The position numbers and the translations under genes were made by a program. Below are positions 8,256 to 16,829 of a stretch of DNA of 64,000 nucleotides, in pieces. Location of the stretch: NCBI RefSeq assembly GCF_036017915.1, contig NZ_CP107929.1, positions 248,001-312,000 on the forward strand, read 5' to 3'. Below the pieces are notes generated by a model that saw only the letters and a program-made list of their open reading frames with translations, did no database searches and was not told the origin of the DNA. Positions within the stretch are counted from its first letter, which is position 1; every line of letters begins with the position of its first letter. Origin of the DNA: Micromonospora sp. NBC_00421. Lineage in GTDB: Bacteria > Actinomycetota > Actinomycetes > Mycobacteriales > Micromonosporaceae.

Positions 8256-9203
8256 TCATGCTGTCTCGGGGTGGGTGAGGCGGTGGGCCAGCCAGGGGAG
8301 GAGGGCGTCGGCCTGGGACTGTTGGAAGGGGCGGACGGTGGGGATGCCGGGCGGCGGCGGGCGGCGGGCGCTGTCGGTGAAGAAGCCGGCCAGGCCAGCG
8401 TAGAAGCCGGTCAGGACGGCGGAGTCGACGTCGGCGGTGCGCGGCGACCGGCGTAGCAGCATCTCGGTGTCGTGCCCGCCGTGCAGCCGTACGTTGACCA
8501 GCAACAGCGCGGTGTCCAGCCAGGCGGGGCCTCGACAGGCCCACGGCCAGTCCACCACGGTGACCCTCCCGTCCGGCCCGATCAGCAGGTTGTCGGCGCG
8601 GACGTCGAGATGGCACAGGGTGTCCCCGGTCAGCGCGGCCAGCCCCCGGTCGGCCGCCGCACAGAGTTCGGTCAGGTGCGTGGCTGCCCACGGGTCGAGC
8701 CGGGGTGGTGGGTCGGCGGCGATCCGCCGCCAGCCGGCGAAGTCGTGGGCCAGCCGCTCGGCGGCGGTCGGTACGTCCGGCACCGGGTTCGGAGTGAGCG
8801 TGGCGGCCAGGGTGTCGAGCGTGTGCAGTACCGGGTCGAGTTCGGCAGCTCGCCAGGGCGTGTGCGGGTGCCGGCCGTCGACGTCGGTGAGGACCAGCGC
8901 CACCCACTCGCCGTCGTCGTGGCAACCGAGCAGCCGGGGCGTCGGGGCGGTCCGGGGCAGGGCGGCGGTGTGCCGGGCTTCGGCGCGGTGCATCCGGGGG
9001 CTGTCCGGGTTCAGTGTCGGGCCGACCGCCTTGACGAACGCCCGCCGGCCGCCGGCCGTACTGACCCGGTCTGCGGTACCGGGGGAGTACCCACCGGGTT
9101 GGGAGACCGCCTCGACCACCCGGTCACCGATGATCTGCTCCACCGCCTGCCGGACGGACCAGGGCAACTCCCCCCAGCCAATCCTGCCCCCACCCCCACC
9201 CAT
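8256..9203 (-). CDS. Aminoglycoside phosphotransferase (APH)-family kinase
   Basis: The protein has the APH/choline-kinase fold signature: a nucleotide-binding N lobe (GGRRAFVKAVGP), catalytic loop CHLDVRADNLLIGPDGR with the HxDxxxxN residues, and metal-binding VDWPWA. It phosphorylates a hydroxyl group of a small molecule; the substrate is not predictable and resistance should not be assumed. The start is uncertain: the DNA before conserved RIGWGELPWSVRQAVEQI is a homopurine G tract that translates as poly-Gly, so ATG 9203 is used, though 9230 or 9302 are open in frame. It converges on the hydrolase and is divergent from the pyruvyl transferase gene. Confidence 0.82.
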   Translation of the reverse strand: MGGGGGRIGWGELPWSVRQAVEQIIGDRVVEAVSQPGGYSPGTADRVSTAGGRRAFVKAVGPTLNPDSPRMHRAEARHTAALPRTAPTPRLLGCHDDGEWVALVLTDVDGRHPHTPWRAAELDPVLHTLDTLAATLTPNPVPDVPTAAERLAHDFAGWRRIAADPPPRLDPWAATHLTELCAAADRGLAALTGDTLCHLDVRADNLLIGPDGRVTVVDWPWACRGPAWLDTALLLVNVRLHGGHDTEMLLRRSPRTADVDSAVLTGFYAGLAGFFTDSARRPPPPGIPTVRPFQQSQADALLPWLAHRLTHPETA

Positions 9204-9262
9204 ACCCCCACCCCCGCCCCCACCGTCCATCCCCCCACCATGCGCGGCCCCCCAACACCAAA
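9170..9262. repeat. C-rich tract (G-rich on the APH sense strand)
   Basis: The + strand is almost unbroken C runs (for example TGCCCCCACCCCCACCCA), so the antisense strand, which is the sense strand of the leftward kinase gene, is G-rich with many runs of three or more G. It spans the 5' end of the kinase gene and mirrors the G tract at 9381-9498. Confidence 0.85.
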
Positions 9263-9316
9263 CAACCGAATTACCCCCACACGCCTCACCCGCCCCTCGC
9301 ATCGAGGTGTATCACT

Positions 9317-9379
9317 CGGTGATCAAGAGATTCAGGTCAGGATCTCGACCCGGCGTGACGCAAACCTCTTGATCACCGG
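9317..9379. repeat. Palindromic repeat copy B
   Basis: Left arm CGGTGATCAAGAGATTCAGG... (9317-9339) and right arm TGACGCAAACCTCTTGATCA... (9356-9379) form an imperfect 23-bp dyad. Unlike copy A it lies between divergently transcribed genes, so it is not a simple gene-end terminator. Confidence 0.78.
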
Positions 9380-9380
9380 A

Positions 9381-9498
9381 CTGGGCTGGGGGTGGGGGAG
9401 GGGGAGGGAGGAGGGGAGGGAGGGCGGGGGTGGGGGTGGGGGTGGGCATGGGTTGGGGATGGGGGGGAATGCGGGCGGGACGGTTTGGGGAGGAGCGC
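9381..9498 (+). repeat. G-rich, quadruplex-prone leader tract
   Basis: About 18 runs of three or more G occur in roughly 110 bases (for example GGGTGGGGGAGGGGGAGGG), ending in the GGGGAGGAG that serves as the ribosome-binding site of the next gene. On the mRNA sense strand this can form one or several G-quadruplexes. Confidence 0.85.
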
Positions 9499-9500
9499 GG

Positions 9501-10649
9501 ATGAGGGGTCCTACCGGCTTGACCATCGGTGTGCTCGGCTCGTACGGGGGGCGGAACCTGGGGGACGAGGCGATCCTCACCGGGCTCCTCGCCGACCTAC
9601 GCGAGCAGGAGCCGAACGCCCGGATCATCGTGTTCTCCCGTAATCCAGCACATACCGCGCTGGCCCACCCGGACGTGGAGGCGGTGCCCTGGGAGGGCGT
9701 CAGCCGGGTCGACTCGTCCGAGGTGCTCGCCCAGCTCGACCTGCTCATCCTCGGCGGCGGCGGCATCCTGTACGACAAGGAGGCCCGCCGTTACCTGCGG
9801 GTCGTCCGGGTGGCCCAGGAACGCGGGCTGCCCCTGCTGACGTACGCGGTGGGTGTGGGGCCGCTCAACGACGGGGTGGACACCGGGATGGTCCGGGAGA
9901 CGCTGGCCGGGGCGACCGAGGTGACCGTCCGGGACCAGGAGTCCCGGATGGCGCTGGAGGAGGCCGGGCTGCTCAACCCGATCACCGTCACCGCCGACCC
10001 GGCGTTCCTGCTGGAGCCGGAGGACTTTCCCGCGCGGCTGCTGCGCGAGGAGGGGGTACCGGCCGGCAAGCGCCTGGTCGGTTTGAGCGTCCGCGAGCCG
10101 GGACGGGCCGCCGAGCGGCTCGACGTCGACGGGTACCACCGGTTGCTCGCCCAGATCGGCGACTTCCTGGTCCAACGGATCGACGCGCACGTGCTCTTCG
10201 TCCCGATGGAACGCGACGACATCCGGCACTCGCACGGGGTGCTGTCCCACATGGTCGCCGCCGACCGGGGACGGATCCTGCACGGCGACTATTCGCCCCG
10301 GCAGGTGCTCGGCCTGATGAGACACTTCGACCTGGCGGTCGGCATGCGGCTGCACTTCCTGATCTTCGCGGCTATGGTCGGCACCCCGTTCCTGCCCCTG
10401 CCGTACGCGGGGAAGGTCTTCGACCTGGCCCAGCGGCTCGGCGTGCCGGCGCTGCGCGGGGTGGAACGCGAGGTGGAGGGTCCGCTGTTGGCGGAGGTCG
10501 ACCGGCTCTGGGACGAACGGGAGTCCCGGCGGGAGGCCACCGCCCGGCGGGTCGCCGAGGTGTGTGAACAGGCCCGGGGCACCTCGCAGGTCACCCGGGC
10601 CGTGCTGGACGGCCTGCGGTCCCGCACCCTGGCCCGGATGGCCGCCTGA
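9501..10649 (+). CDS. Polysaccharide pyruvyl transferase family protein
   Basis: This 382-residue protein begins with the family hallmark IGVLGSYGGRNLGDEAILTG and continues with ILGGGGILYD, YAVGVGPL, VRDQESRMALEEAGL and the C-terminal VGMRLHFLIFAAMVGTPFL/LPYAGKV pattern of the pyruvyl transferase (CsaB/WcaK/AmsJ) superfamily. These cytosolic enzymes transfer pyruvate ketals or phosphorylated groups to cell-wall or exopolysaccharide sugars; the acceptor is unknown. The ATG at 9501 is set by GGGGAGGAG six bases upstream. It stands alone: no glycosyltransferase genes are next to it. The 5' leader is the G tract described separately, which could affect translation. Confidence 0.88.
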   Translation: MRGPTGLTIGVLGSYGGRNLGDEAILTGLLADLREQEPNARIIVFSRNPAHTALAHPDVEAVPWEGVSRVDSSEVLAQLDLLILGGGGILYDKEARRYLRVVRVAQERGLPLLTYAVGVGPLNDGVDTGMVRETLAGATEVTVRDQESRMALEEAGLLNPITVTADPAFLLEPEDFPARLLREEGVPAGKRLVGLSVREPGRAAERLDVDGYHRLLAQIGDFLVQRIDAHVLFVPMERDDIRHSHGVLSHMVAADRGRILHGDYSPRQVLGLMRHFDLAVGMRLHFLIFAAMVGTPFLPLPYAGKVFDLAQRLGVPALRGVEREVEGPLLAEVDRLWDERESRREATARRVAEVCEQARGTSQVTRAVLDGLRSRTLARMAA

Positions 10650-10654
10650 CCGAT

Positions 10655-10701
10655 CTGCGCAGGCCGGGTGGCGTCCGCCCACCTGCGCAGGCCGGGTGGC
10701 G
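10655..10701. repeat. Two 19-bp direct repeats just after a stop codon
   Basis: CTGCGCAGGCCGGGTGGCG occurs at 10655-10673 and 10683-10701 (28-bp period), starting five bases beyond the pyruvyl transferase stop. Function unknown. Confidence 0.7.
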
Positions 10702-10784
10702 CTGGCTCACCTGGTGTGTCGCCGCCGACCCCGACCCGCGCGCCCCTGCGGCGCACGCCCGACCGTCCCGGGACGACGGAGTGG

Positions 10785-10982
10785 TCAGACCGCCGGGCCG
10801 CGCCAGCGGTAGCGCCACGTGTCGCCCGCTGACTCCAGTTCGTAGATCTGGGCGTCGACCAGGCCCTGCGGGCCGAGGTGGTGGTGGGTCAGCGGGGGGC
10901 GCTCGTTGCTGTCCAGCTCGACGTCGACCGCCTCGCCGTCAGCCGGGCCGTCCGTCAGGGGAATCCGTACCGTCGAAGCCAT
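10785..10982 (-). CDS. Small conserved-looking hypothetical protein
   Basis: A 65-residue acidic protein (MASTVRIPLTDGPADGEAVD at the start, ending YRWRGPAV). It has no signal peptide, membrane segment or cysteine. Supported as a gene by an ATG start with AGGAT upstream, GC-rich third positions and the lack of a better frame; a short beta-rich fold is likely. Function is not recognised. It converges on the pyruvyl transferase and is divergent from the DinB-like gene. Confidence 0.65.
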   Translation of the reverse strand: MASTVRIPLTDGPADGEAVDVELDSNERPPLTHHHLGPQGLVDAQIYELESAGDTWRYRWRGPAV

Positions 10983-11066
10983 GCGCCCATCCTGCCAAGC
11001 CGGCCGCCGGACCGCAGGGTTTGGCCGGGACAGCGGGTCGCCACCGGATGCGGCTATCGTCCGGTG

Positions 11067-11588
11067 ATGGCGGAGATCCAGATCGACGTGACGCTAGCTC
11101 CGGTGCTCGCCCGCACCGGTGACGAGCGGGCCGTGCTCGACGCGTTCCTCGACTTCCACCGCGCGATCGTGCTGCGCAAGGCGCGGGGGTTGACCGACGC
11201 CGAGGCGACCCGCCGGCTGGTGCCGTCGGCGACCACCCTGGCCGGCCTCCTGCGGCACCTCACCCTGGTCGAGCGGAACTGGTTCCCCTACCTGCTCGAC
11301 CCGGCCCCCGGCGACGTCTTCCCCACCTCCGAGGAGGACGCGGCGGCCAGCTTCGCCCTGGCCGAGGGGGAGACCCTCGACTCGCTCGCCGATGCCTACG
11401 AGCGGGCCTGTGACCGCTCCCGGGAGTTGGCCGCCCGGTTCCCGCTGGACCATGTCGTCCCGCAACCGCAGCTCGGCGAGGTGTCGTTGCGCTGGATCAT
11501 GGTGCACATGATCGAGGAGACCGCCCGGCACGCCGGCCACGCCGACATCCTCCGTGAGCTGACCGACGGCAGCACCGGCCAGCTCTGA
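11067..11588 (+). CDS. DinB-like (DUF664) family protein
   Basis: A 173-residue four-helix-bundle protein of the DinB/YfiT type, with typical elements ERAVLDAFLDFHRAIVLRKARGL, LAGLLRHLTLVERNWF and the C-terminal WIMVHMIEETARHAGHADIL. The three family metal-ligand histidines are plausible at RHLTLVE, HMIEE and HAGHAD. Related proteins are mycothiol- or bacillithiol-dependent S-transferases, so a thiol-transfer or detoxification role is possible but not shown. An in-frame GTG at 11064 directly precedes the chosen ATG. Confidence 0.85.
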   Translation: MAEIQIDVTLAPVLARTGDERAVLDAFLDFHRAIVLRKARGLTDAEATRRLVPSATTLAGLLRHLTLVERNWFPYLLDPAPGDVFPTSEEDAAASFALAEGETLDSLADAYERACDRSRELAARFPLDHVVPQPQLGEVSLRWIMVHMIEETARHAGHADILRELTDGSTGQL

Positions 11589-11750
11589 CCCGCACCCGGG
11601 GCCGTCGCGGTCGTCGGGCCGGAGGCGGCAGGGCCACTCCGCCCGTCCCATCAGGGCGGGCGACGTCAGTCGGGGCGGGCGGCCATGGCGCCGACGGTAA
11701 CCGGTTACCGCCGCCTATCCTGGCCCCCGGGCGTCGACGAGGGGGAAAAC

Positions 11751-14700
11751 GTGCTGGTCGTCCACGGGGCGTGGCTGGTCGGGACCGGGCTGGCGGTCTG
11801 GGCGGAGGATTCCACCCGGCCGACGCAGGTGCCGCGACGGCCCGGTCGGGCCCCCCGCGAGCGCCCCCACCCCTTCGCCGCCGAACCGGCCGCGCTGTCC
11901 GCGCTGCTCGGCGACCACCCGGCCGGCACCGTGCTGCTCACCCTCCCCACCCGGGCCGGTGCGCCGCTGCACTCCCCGGAGCTGGTCCCGGCCACCGTCG
12001 CGGAACCGGTCCGCGGCCCGGTCACCCTCGCCGGCTGGCGAACCCCCACCCTCCGGTACGCCCCGGACGACGCGCTCGACCTGCTGCGTGCCCTCGACGG
12101 GCTCGATGCCGTGGTCGGGGCCGGCCTGCGCCACCTCGCCGAGTTGGCCGGCTTCGCGGTCGACCTGGTGGCCCGGGGCCGGTTGCTGCCCGGCGTGGCC
12201 GATCGCCCGCCGGGGGACGTACCCCGGTCACCGGCCGGTCGGTCGGCGCGTTCCGCCGGGGCGGCGGTCGGGTGGGCGGTGTGGCGGCCCCTGCTCACCG
12301 GCGCGGACGCCGCCTGGGCCCGGTCGCTGGCCCTCGCCCTGCCCCCGGCCGTCCGGGCCGCCGCCGATGCGGCGACCCCCACCTCCCGTTCCCGCCCCGC
12401 CGCAGGCCGGGCGGCCGGGGTGACCAACGGGAAATCGCCCGGTAGCGGTGCGGTCGAGACCCCCGGTTCGCGGCCCGTCTCCGGTGTGGTCGAGGCTGCC
12501 GTGATGCCGCCCGGTCCCGGTGCCGAGGCGGCGGAGGGTCGGTCCGGTCCCGGTGTCGCCGGGGCCGGTGTGCTGGTCGCCGACGTGCTGGACCTGCTCA
12601 CCGATGCCGCCGCCCGACGGGTGCTGGCCGACACAGACCTGGTCAGGGGCGGCCGACGTGACGGGGCGACGGCCGGCTGGCTGGCGGCGCTGACCGGCCC
12701 GCAACGCCGGTTCACCGCCGAACCCACCGCGCTGGCCACCCTCCGTGCCGAGCTGGACGCCTGGCAGCGCGACGCGGTCGGCGGCCCGGTCCGGGCCAGT
12801 TTCCGGCTGGTCGAGCCGGCCGACGACGAGATCGTCGACGCCCTGACCGTGGTGCCGGCCGACCCGTCGACAGTCGTCGGTCAGGGTGGACGGTGGCGGA
12901 TCGAGTTCGGTCTCCAGGCCGCCGACGAACCGGGCCTGCATGTCGCCGCCTGTGACATCTGGCGGACGCCGGAGCGGCTGCCGGCGCTCGCAGGCCGGTG
13001 GGACGACCCGCAGGAGACCCTGCTGGCCGAGCTGGGCCGGGCCGGGCGGCTCTGGCCGGAGCTGGACCAGGCGCTGCGCACCCCCGCCCCGGAGCAGCTC
13101 GAACTGGACGTCGAGGGGGCCCACCGGTTCCTGCGCGACGGTGCTCCGGTGCTGCACGCCGCCGGCTTCGGGGTGCAGTTGCCGTCCTGGTGGCGGCGGC
13201 CGTCGGCCCGGCTCGGCACCCGGTTGCAGGCCCGCAGCCGCACGGCCCCGGGCACCGTCGCCGCCGCCTCCGGCGGGCTCGGGCTGGACGCGCTCGTCGA
13301 CTACCGCTGGGAGGTGGCGCTCGGTGACGAGACGGTCGACGCCGACGAGCTGGCCGCCCTGGCCGCGTTGAAGACGCCCCTGGTGCGGCTGCGCGGCCGG
13401 TGGGTGGAGCTGGACCCGAAGCGGTTGGCCGCCGGGCTGCGGCTGCTGCGCTCCTCCGGTGAGTTGACAGTCGCCGACCTGCTCAAGATGGGGTTGGGCG
13501 GGGCGGACCGGTCGGACGCGCTGCCGGTGCTGGAGGTGACCGCCGACGGACCGCTCGGTGACCTGCTGGCCGGGCAGGCCGAACGGCGGCTCGTGCCACT
13601 GGACCCGCCGTCCGCCTTCAAGGGCACCCTGCGGCCGTACCAGCGGCGTGGCCTGGCCTGGCTGGCCTTCCTCCAGTCGCTGGGGCTCGGCGGGGTGCTC
13701 GCCGACGACATGGGGCTGGGCAAGACGGTGCAGCTGCTCGCCCTGCTCGCCGGGGACCCACCGGACGCCGGGCCGACCCTGCTGGTCTGTCCGATGTCGC
13801 TGGTCGGCAACTGGCAGCGGGAGGCGGCCCGGTTCACCCCCGGGCTGCGCGTGCACGTGCACCACGGCGCGGACCGGGCCCGGGACGCGGAGTTCGAGGC
13901 GGCGGTGCACGCCGCCGACCTGGTACTCACCACCTATTCGGTGGCCGCCCGGGACGCCGTCGCGCTGGCGTCGGTGGGTTGGCACCGGGTGGTGGTCGAC
14001 GAGGCCCAGGCGATCAAGAACGCGGCCACCCGGCAGGCCGAGGCGATCCGGGGGCTGCCCGCCCGGCACCGGGTCGCCGTCACCGGTACGCCTGTGGAGA
14101 ACCGGCTGGCCGACCTCTGGTCGATCATGCAGTTCGCCAATCCCGGCCTGCTCGGCCCGGCGAGCAGCTTCCGGCAGTCGTACGCGGTGCCGATCGAGCG
14201 GCACGGGGACACCGACGCCGCGGCGCGGCTGCGCCGGATCACCGGTCCGTTCGTGCTGCGCCGGCTCAAGACCGACTCCTCGATCATCTCCGACCTGCCG
14301 GAGAAGCTGGAGATGGAGGTGCTCTGCAACCTCACCGCCGAGCAGGCCTCGCTCTACCGGGCGATCGTCGACGAGATGCTGGCGAAGATCGAGTCCAGCG
14401 ACGGGATGGAACGGCGGGGCCTGGTGCTGGCCACCATGACCCGGCTGAAACAGGTCTGCAACCATCCCGCCCAACTGCTGCGCGACGGCTCGCCGCTGGC
14501 CGGCCGGTCCGGCAAGCTGCAACGGTTGGAGGAGATCGTCGACGAGGTGCTCGCGGCCGACGAGAAGGCCCTCCTGTTCACCCAGTACGCCGAGTTCGGC
14601 GCGCTGCTGCGCGGCCACCTGTCGGCCCGCTTCGGCCGGGAGGTGCTCTATCTGCACGGCGGGGTCGGCAAGGCCGACCGGGACGACCTGGTCACCCGGT

Positions 14701-15047
14701 TCCAGTCCCCGGACGGACCGGCCCTGTTCGTGCTCTCGCTCAAGGCCGGCGGGACCGGGCTCACCCTGACCGCCGCCAACCACGTGGTGCACGTGGACAG
14801 GTGGTGGAACCCGGCGGTGGAGGACCAGGCCACCGACCGGGCGTTCCGGATCGGCCAGCGGCGGCGGGTGCAGGTCCGCAAGTTCGTCTGCGCCGGCACC
14901 GTCGAGGAGAAGGTGGCCGCGATGATCGCCGACAAGCGGGGCCTGGCCGCGTCCGTGGTGGGTAGTGGCGAACAGTGGGTCACCGAGCTGTCCACCGGGC
15001 AGCTGCGGGAGCTGTTCGCGCTGGACGCCGGGGCGGTGGTCGAATGA
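11751..15047 (+). CDS. SNF2-family helicase/ATPase (HelZ type)
   Basis: The 1,098-residue protein is a bacterial SNF2/Rad54-like ATPase. An N-terminal half of uncertain fold contains an SNF2-associated (DUF3670-like) region around residues 400-600. The motor follows: Walker A GVLADDMGLGKTVQLLALL, motif II VVVDEAQAIKN, motif III TGTPVENRL, and the C-terminal helicase lobe (TQYAEFGALL, LSLKAGGTGLTLTAANHV, RAFRIGQRRRVQVRKFV). Such proteins translocate on double-stranded DNA. A stretch of about 70 residues near residue 240-290 is low complexity (Gly/Pro/Ala). GTG 11751 follows AGGGGGAAA; an upstream ATG at 11685 is in frame. It overlaps the SWIM gene by four bases (ATGA), indicating translational coupling. 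Confidence 0.93.
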   Translation: MLVVHGAWLVGTGLAVWAEDSTRPTQVPRRPGRAPRERPHPFAAEPAALSALLGDHPAGTVLLTLPTRAGAPLHSPELVPATVAEPVRGPVTLAGWRTPTLRYAPDDALDLLRALDGLDAVVGAGLRHLAELAGFAVDLVARGRLLPGVADRPPGDVPRSPAGRSARSAGAAVGWAVWRPLLTGADAAWARSLALALPPAVRAAADAATPTSRSRPAAGRAAGVTNGKSPGSGAVETPGSRPVSGVVEAAVMPPGPGAEAAEGRSGPGVAGAGVLVADVLDLLTDAAARRVLADTDLVRGGRRDGATAGWLAALTGPQRRFTAEPTALATLRAELDAWQRDAVGGPVRASFRLVEPADDEIVDALTVVPADPSTVVGQGGRWRIEFGLQAADEPGLHVAACDIWRTPERLPALAGRWDDPQETLLAELGRAGRLWPELDQALRTPAPEQLELDVEGAHRFLRDGAPVLHAAGFGVQLPSWWRRPSARLGTRLQARSRTAPGTVAAASGGLGLDALVDYRWEVALGDETVDADELAALAALKTPLVRLRGRWVELDPKRLAAGLRLLRSSGELTVADLLKMGLGGADRSDALPVLEVTADGPLGDLLAGQAERRLVPLDPPSAFKGTLRPYQRRGLAWLAFLQSLGLGGVLADDMGLGKTVQLLALLAGDPPDAGPTLLVCPMSLVGNWQREAARFTPGLRVHVHHGADRARDAEFEAAVHAADLVLTTYSVAARDAVALASVGWHRVVVDEAQAIKNAATRQAEAIRGLPARHRVAVTGTPVENRLADLWSIMQFANPGLLGPASSFRQSYAVPIERHGDTDAAARLRRITGPFVLRRLKTDSSIISDLPEKLEMEVLCNLTAEQASLYRAIVDEMLAKIESSDGMERRGLVLATMTRLKQVCNHPAQLLRDGSPLAGRSGKLQRLEEIVDEVLAADEKALLFTQYAEFGALLRGHLSARFGREVLYLHGGVGKADRDDLVTRFQSPDGPALFVLSLKAGGTGLTLTAANHVVHVDRWWNPAVEDQATDRAFRIGQRRRVQVRKFVCAGTVEEKVAAMIADKRGLAASVVGSGEQWVTELSTGQLRELFALDAGAVVE

Positions 15048-16027
15048 CCCCCCGGGGTGCCGGACCCGGCGCGGGTGGTGCCGGGGCGGGGGGTTCGTTC
15101 GCCGAGTTCGGGCCGCCGCGCCGGGTCGACGACGGGCTCAAGGCCCGCAGCGCCCGGGGTGCGATCGGGGTCTCCTGGTGGTCCCGACGCTTCCTGGAGG
15201 TGCTGGAGTCGTTCGCGCTCGGCACCCGGCTCACCCGGGGGCGGGCGTACGCCCGCCGGGGTCAGGTGCGCCGACTCGACGTGTCACCCGGGCGGGTCGA
15301 GGCGAGCGTGCAGGGCTCCCGGCCGCAGCCGTACCCGGTGGTCATCGCCCTGCCCCCCTTTCCCGCCGCGCTCTGGGAGCGGGTCGAGCGGGAGTTGGCC
15401 GGGCAGGCGTTCTTCAGCGCCCGACTGCTCGCCGGTGACCTGCCCGCAGAGCTGGAGCAGGTGTTCGCCGCCGCCGGGGCGCCCCTGTTCCCCGCCTCGG
15501 TGGGGGAGTTGACCCAGCATTGCGGTTGTCCCGACTTCGCGGTGCCGTGCAAACACCTCGCGGCGACGTTCTACCTGCTCGCCGAGGCGTTCGACGCCGA
15601 TCCGTTCCAGTTGCTGCACTGGCGGGGCCGCAGCCGCGACGAACTGCTGGGCCGGCTCCGTACGCTCCGCGCCGAGGCGGTCGGGTCACCCGCACCCGTC
15701 GACGGCTCGCCTGTCGACGTCGCGTCGGGTGGTGCGCCCGGCCGGACACCGGTCGCCGTACCGTCGCTCGTGGACGGTGCGGACGTCGGGTCGGACACCA
15801 CCGTGGCGGGGTCGGCCCGGGTGCTCGCCGACCTGCCCGACGTGCCGCTCACCGAGGCGGCGGACCGGTTCTGGTTGCCGCCGGTGCCGCTACCGGACCG
15901 GCCGACGATCCTGGCCACCGACCCGGAACTGCTGTTGCGTCAGCTCGGCTCGCCCGCACCGGCGATCGGCGGCCCCGGCCTGCTGGAACGCCTGCGTCGG
16001 GCCTACCAGGCCCTCGGCCCGGGCTGA
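15044..16027 (+). CDS. SWIM zinc-finger protein
   Basis: The 327-residue protein carries a SWIM zinc-binding motif CGCPDFAVPCKHLAATFYLL (CxCx(n)CxH) near residue 165, preceded by a conserved YARRGQVRRLDVSPGRVEASVQG region. SWIM domains bind nucleic acid or protein partners. The start ATG overlaps the helicase stop, and this helicase/SWIM pair is common in actinobacteria, so the two products probably act together on DNA. The last 110 residues are variable, with an Ala/Pro/Gly-rich linker. A mechanistic role (repair, chromosome dynamics or defence) is not established from sequence. Confidence 0.9.
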   Translation: MTPRGAGPGAGGAGAGGSFAEFGPPRRVDDGLKARSARGAIGVSWWSRRFLEVLESFALGTRLTRGRAYARRGQVRRLDVSPGRVEASVQGSRPQPYPVVIALPPFPAALWERVERELAGQAFFSARLLAGDLPAELEQVFAAAGAPLFPASVGELTQHCGCPDFAVPCKHLAATFYLLAEAFDADPFQLLHWRGRSRDELLGRLRTLRAEAVGSPAPVDGSPVDVASGGAPGRTPVAVPSLVDGADVGSDTTVAGSARVLADLPDVPLTEAADRFWLPPVPLPDRPTILATDPELLLRQLGSPAPAIGGPGLLERLRRAYQALGPG

Positions 16028-16064
16028 CCGGTCTCGGTCCGGCCGGTATCGGGTGGGCCGAGTG

Positions 16065-16328
16065 TCAGCGCCAGCGCCAGCGGTGCCGGAAGTGCCACAT
16101 CAGGCCGGTGTTGGCCGCCAGGAGCACGACGCACATCGCGCCGGCCGATCGTCCGGCCAGGACGGTCATCGCGGGCAGCGACGCCCACAGGATGACGGTC
16201 AGCAACATCAGCCAGCGTCCGCGTCGGGCCCGGACCCGATGGTCGAGTCTCGCGAAGAACTTCGGGTCGCTCTCCCGGAGCTGCCGGGTGATCTGTTCGA
16301 ATCTGCGCTGATCCTCTTTGCTGAGCAT
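16065..16328 (-). CDS. DUF3040 small membrane protein
   Basis: An 87-residue protein with an amphipathic N-terminal helix (MLSKEDQRRFEQITRQLRES), a basic stretch (RVRARRGR) and two closely spaced membrane helices (WLMLLTVILWASLPAMTVLA and GAMCVVLLAANTGLMWHF), ending in a basic tail. This layout is typical of DUF3040, a common actinobacterial membrane family of unknown function. It converges on the SWIM gene and is divergent from the DUF1800 operon. Confidence 0.82.
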   Translation of the reverse strand: MLSKEDQRRFEQITRQLRESDPKFFARLDHRVRARRGRWLMLLTVILWASLPAMTVLAGRSAGAMCVVLLAANTGLMWHFRHRWRWR

Positions 16329-16829
16329 GGCGGTGCCTTCCCCTCACGGCTTCGGCGGTTCGGCGGCTTACCCGCTTCGGCGGCGGGTCACGCCCTCCTG
16401 CTGTTGCTACTTTCGGTCCCGGCTGCGCGCACGCGGGAACGGGCCGGTCGGCGACGGGACGGGCGGCCCGAAACCGGGCCACGGGGGTGCCCGGGGCGAC
16501 CTCAACGGCGGCTTACCGGTGCCTTAAGTTTCGCTGTGCCGGTGAACGTCGCGCTCGGCGACGCGTACCGCGGGAACGGTACGGCAGGGTCGCAGCCGGA
16601 CACGTCGTTCCTGCTGGGGACGCCGCCGCCCGGCCGGGGCGGAACCGCCCGGCCGAGGGTGCCGCTGAGCTGCGTCTTAAGTGCCCTTCCGGGCCGTCGT
16701 GAGCAGCCTTGAAGGCCTCTCACCCGTTGGCTACGTTCCCGTGGCAACTCCTCCGGCAACAGCCGCCGCACCCGCCACCCGCCTCCGGTCGCAGTGGTAC
16801 GGCGCACCGAAAGAAAACGGGACCGGTAC
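16329..16829. other. 501-bp intergenic region before the redox operon
   Basis: No convincing gene is present. It holds a short hairpin (CGTACCG at 16564-16570 with CGGTACG at 16577-16583), CTTAAGT-like words near 16523 and 16676, and a promoter candidate at 16709-16737. It separates the divergent DUF3040 gene from the DUF1800 operon. Confidence 0.6.
16709..16737 (+). promoter_or_regulatory. Candidate housekeeping promoter of the DUF1800 operon
   Basis: TTGAAG (16709-16714) and TACGTT (16732-16737) are separated by 17 bases, close to the actinomycete principal sigma-factor consensus. It would give a 5' leader of about 85 bases before the ATG at 16830. Confidence 0.5.

Noticed and set aside
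8256..9203. Antibiotic-resistance call for the APH-family kinase
   Set aside because: The family phosphorylates many substrates and no resistance-specific sequence or context is visible.
8472..9500. Upstream in-frame extension of the pyruvyl transferase
   Set aside because: It would read antisense through the kinase and the repeat tracts; a good ribosome-binding site fixes the start at 9501.
12228..14792. An 854-codon reverse open frame
   Set aside because: Antisense shadow of the SNF2 helicase, with a Gly/Gln/Arg/His-rich composition typical of such shadows.
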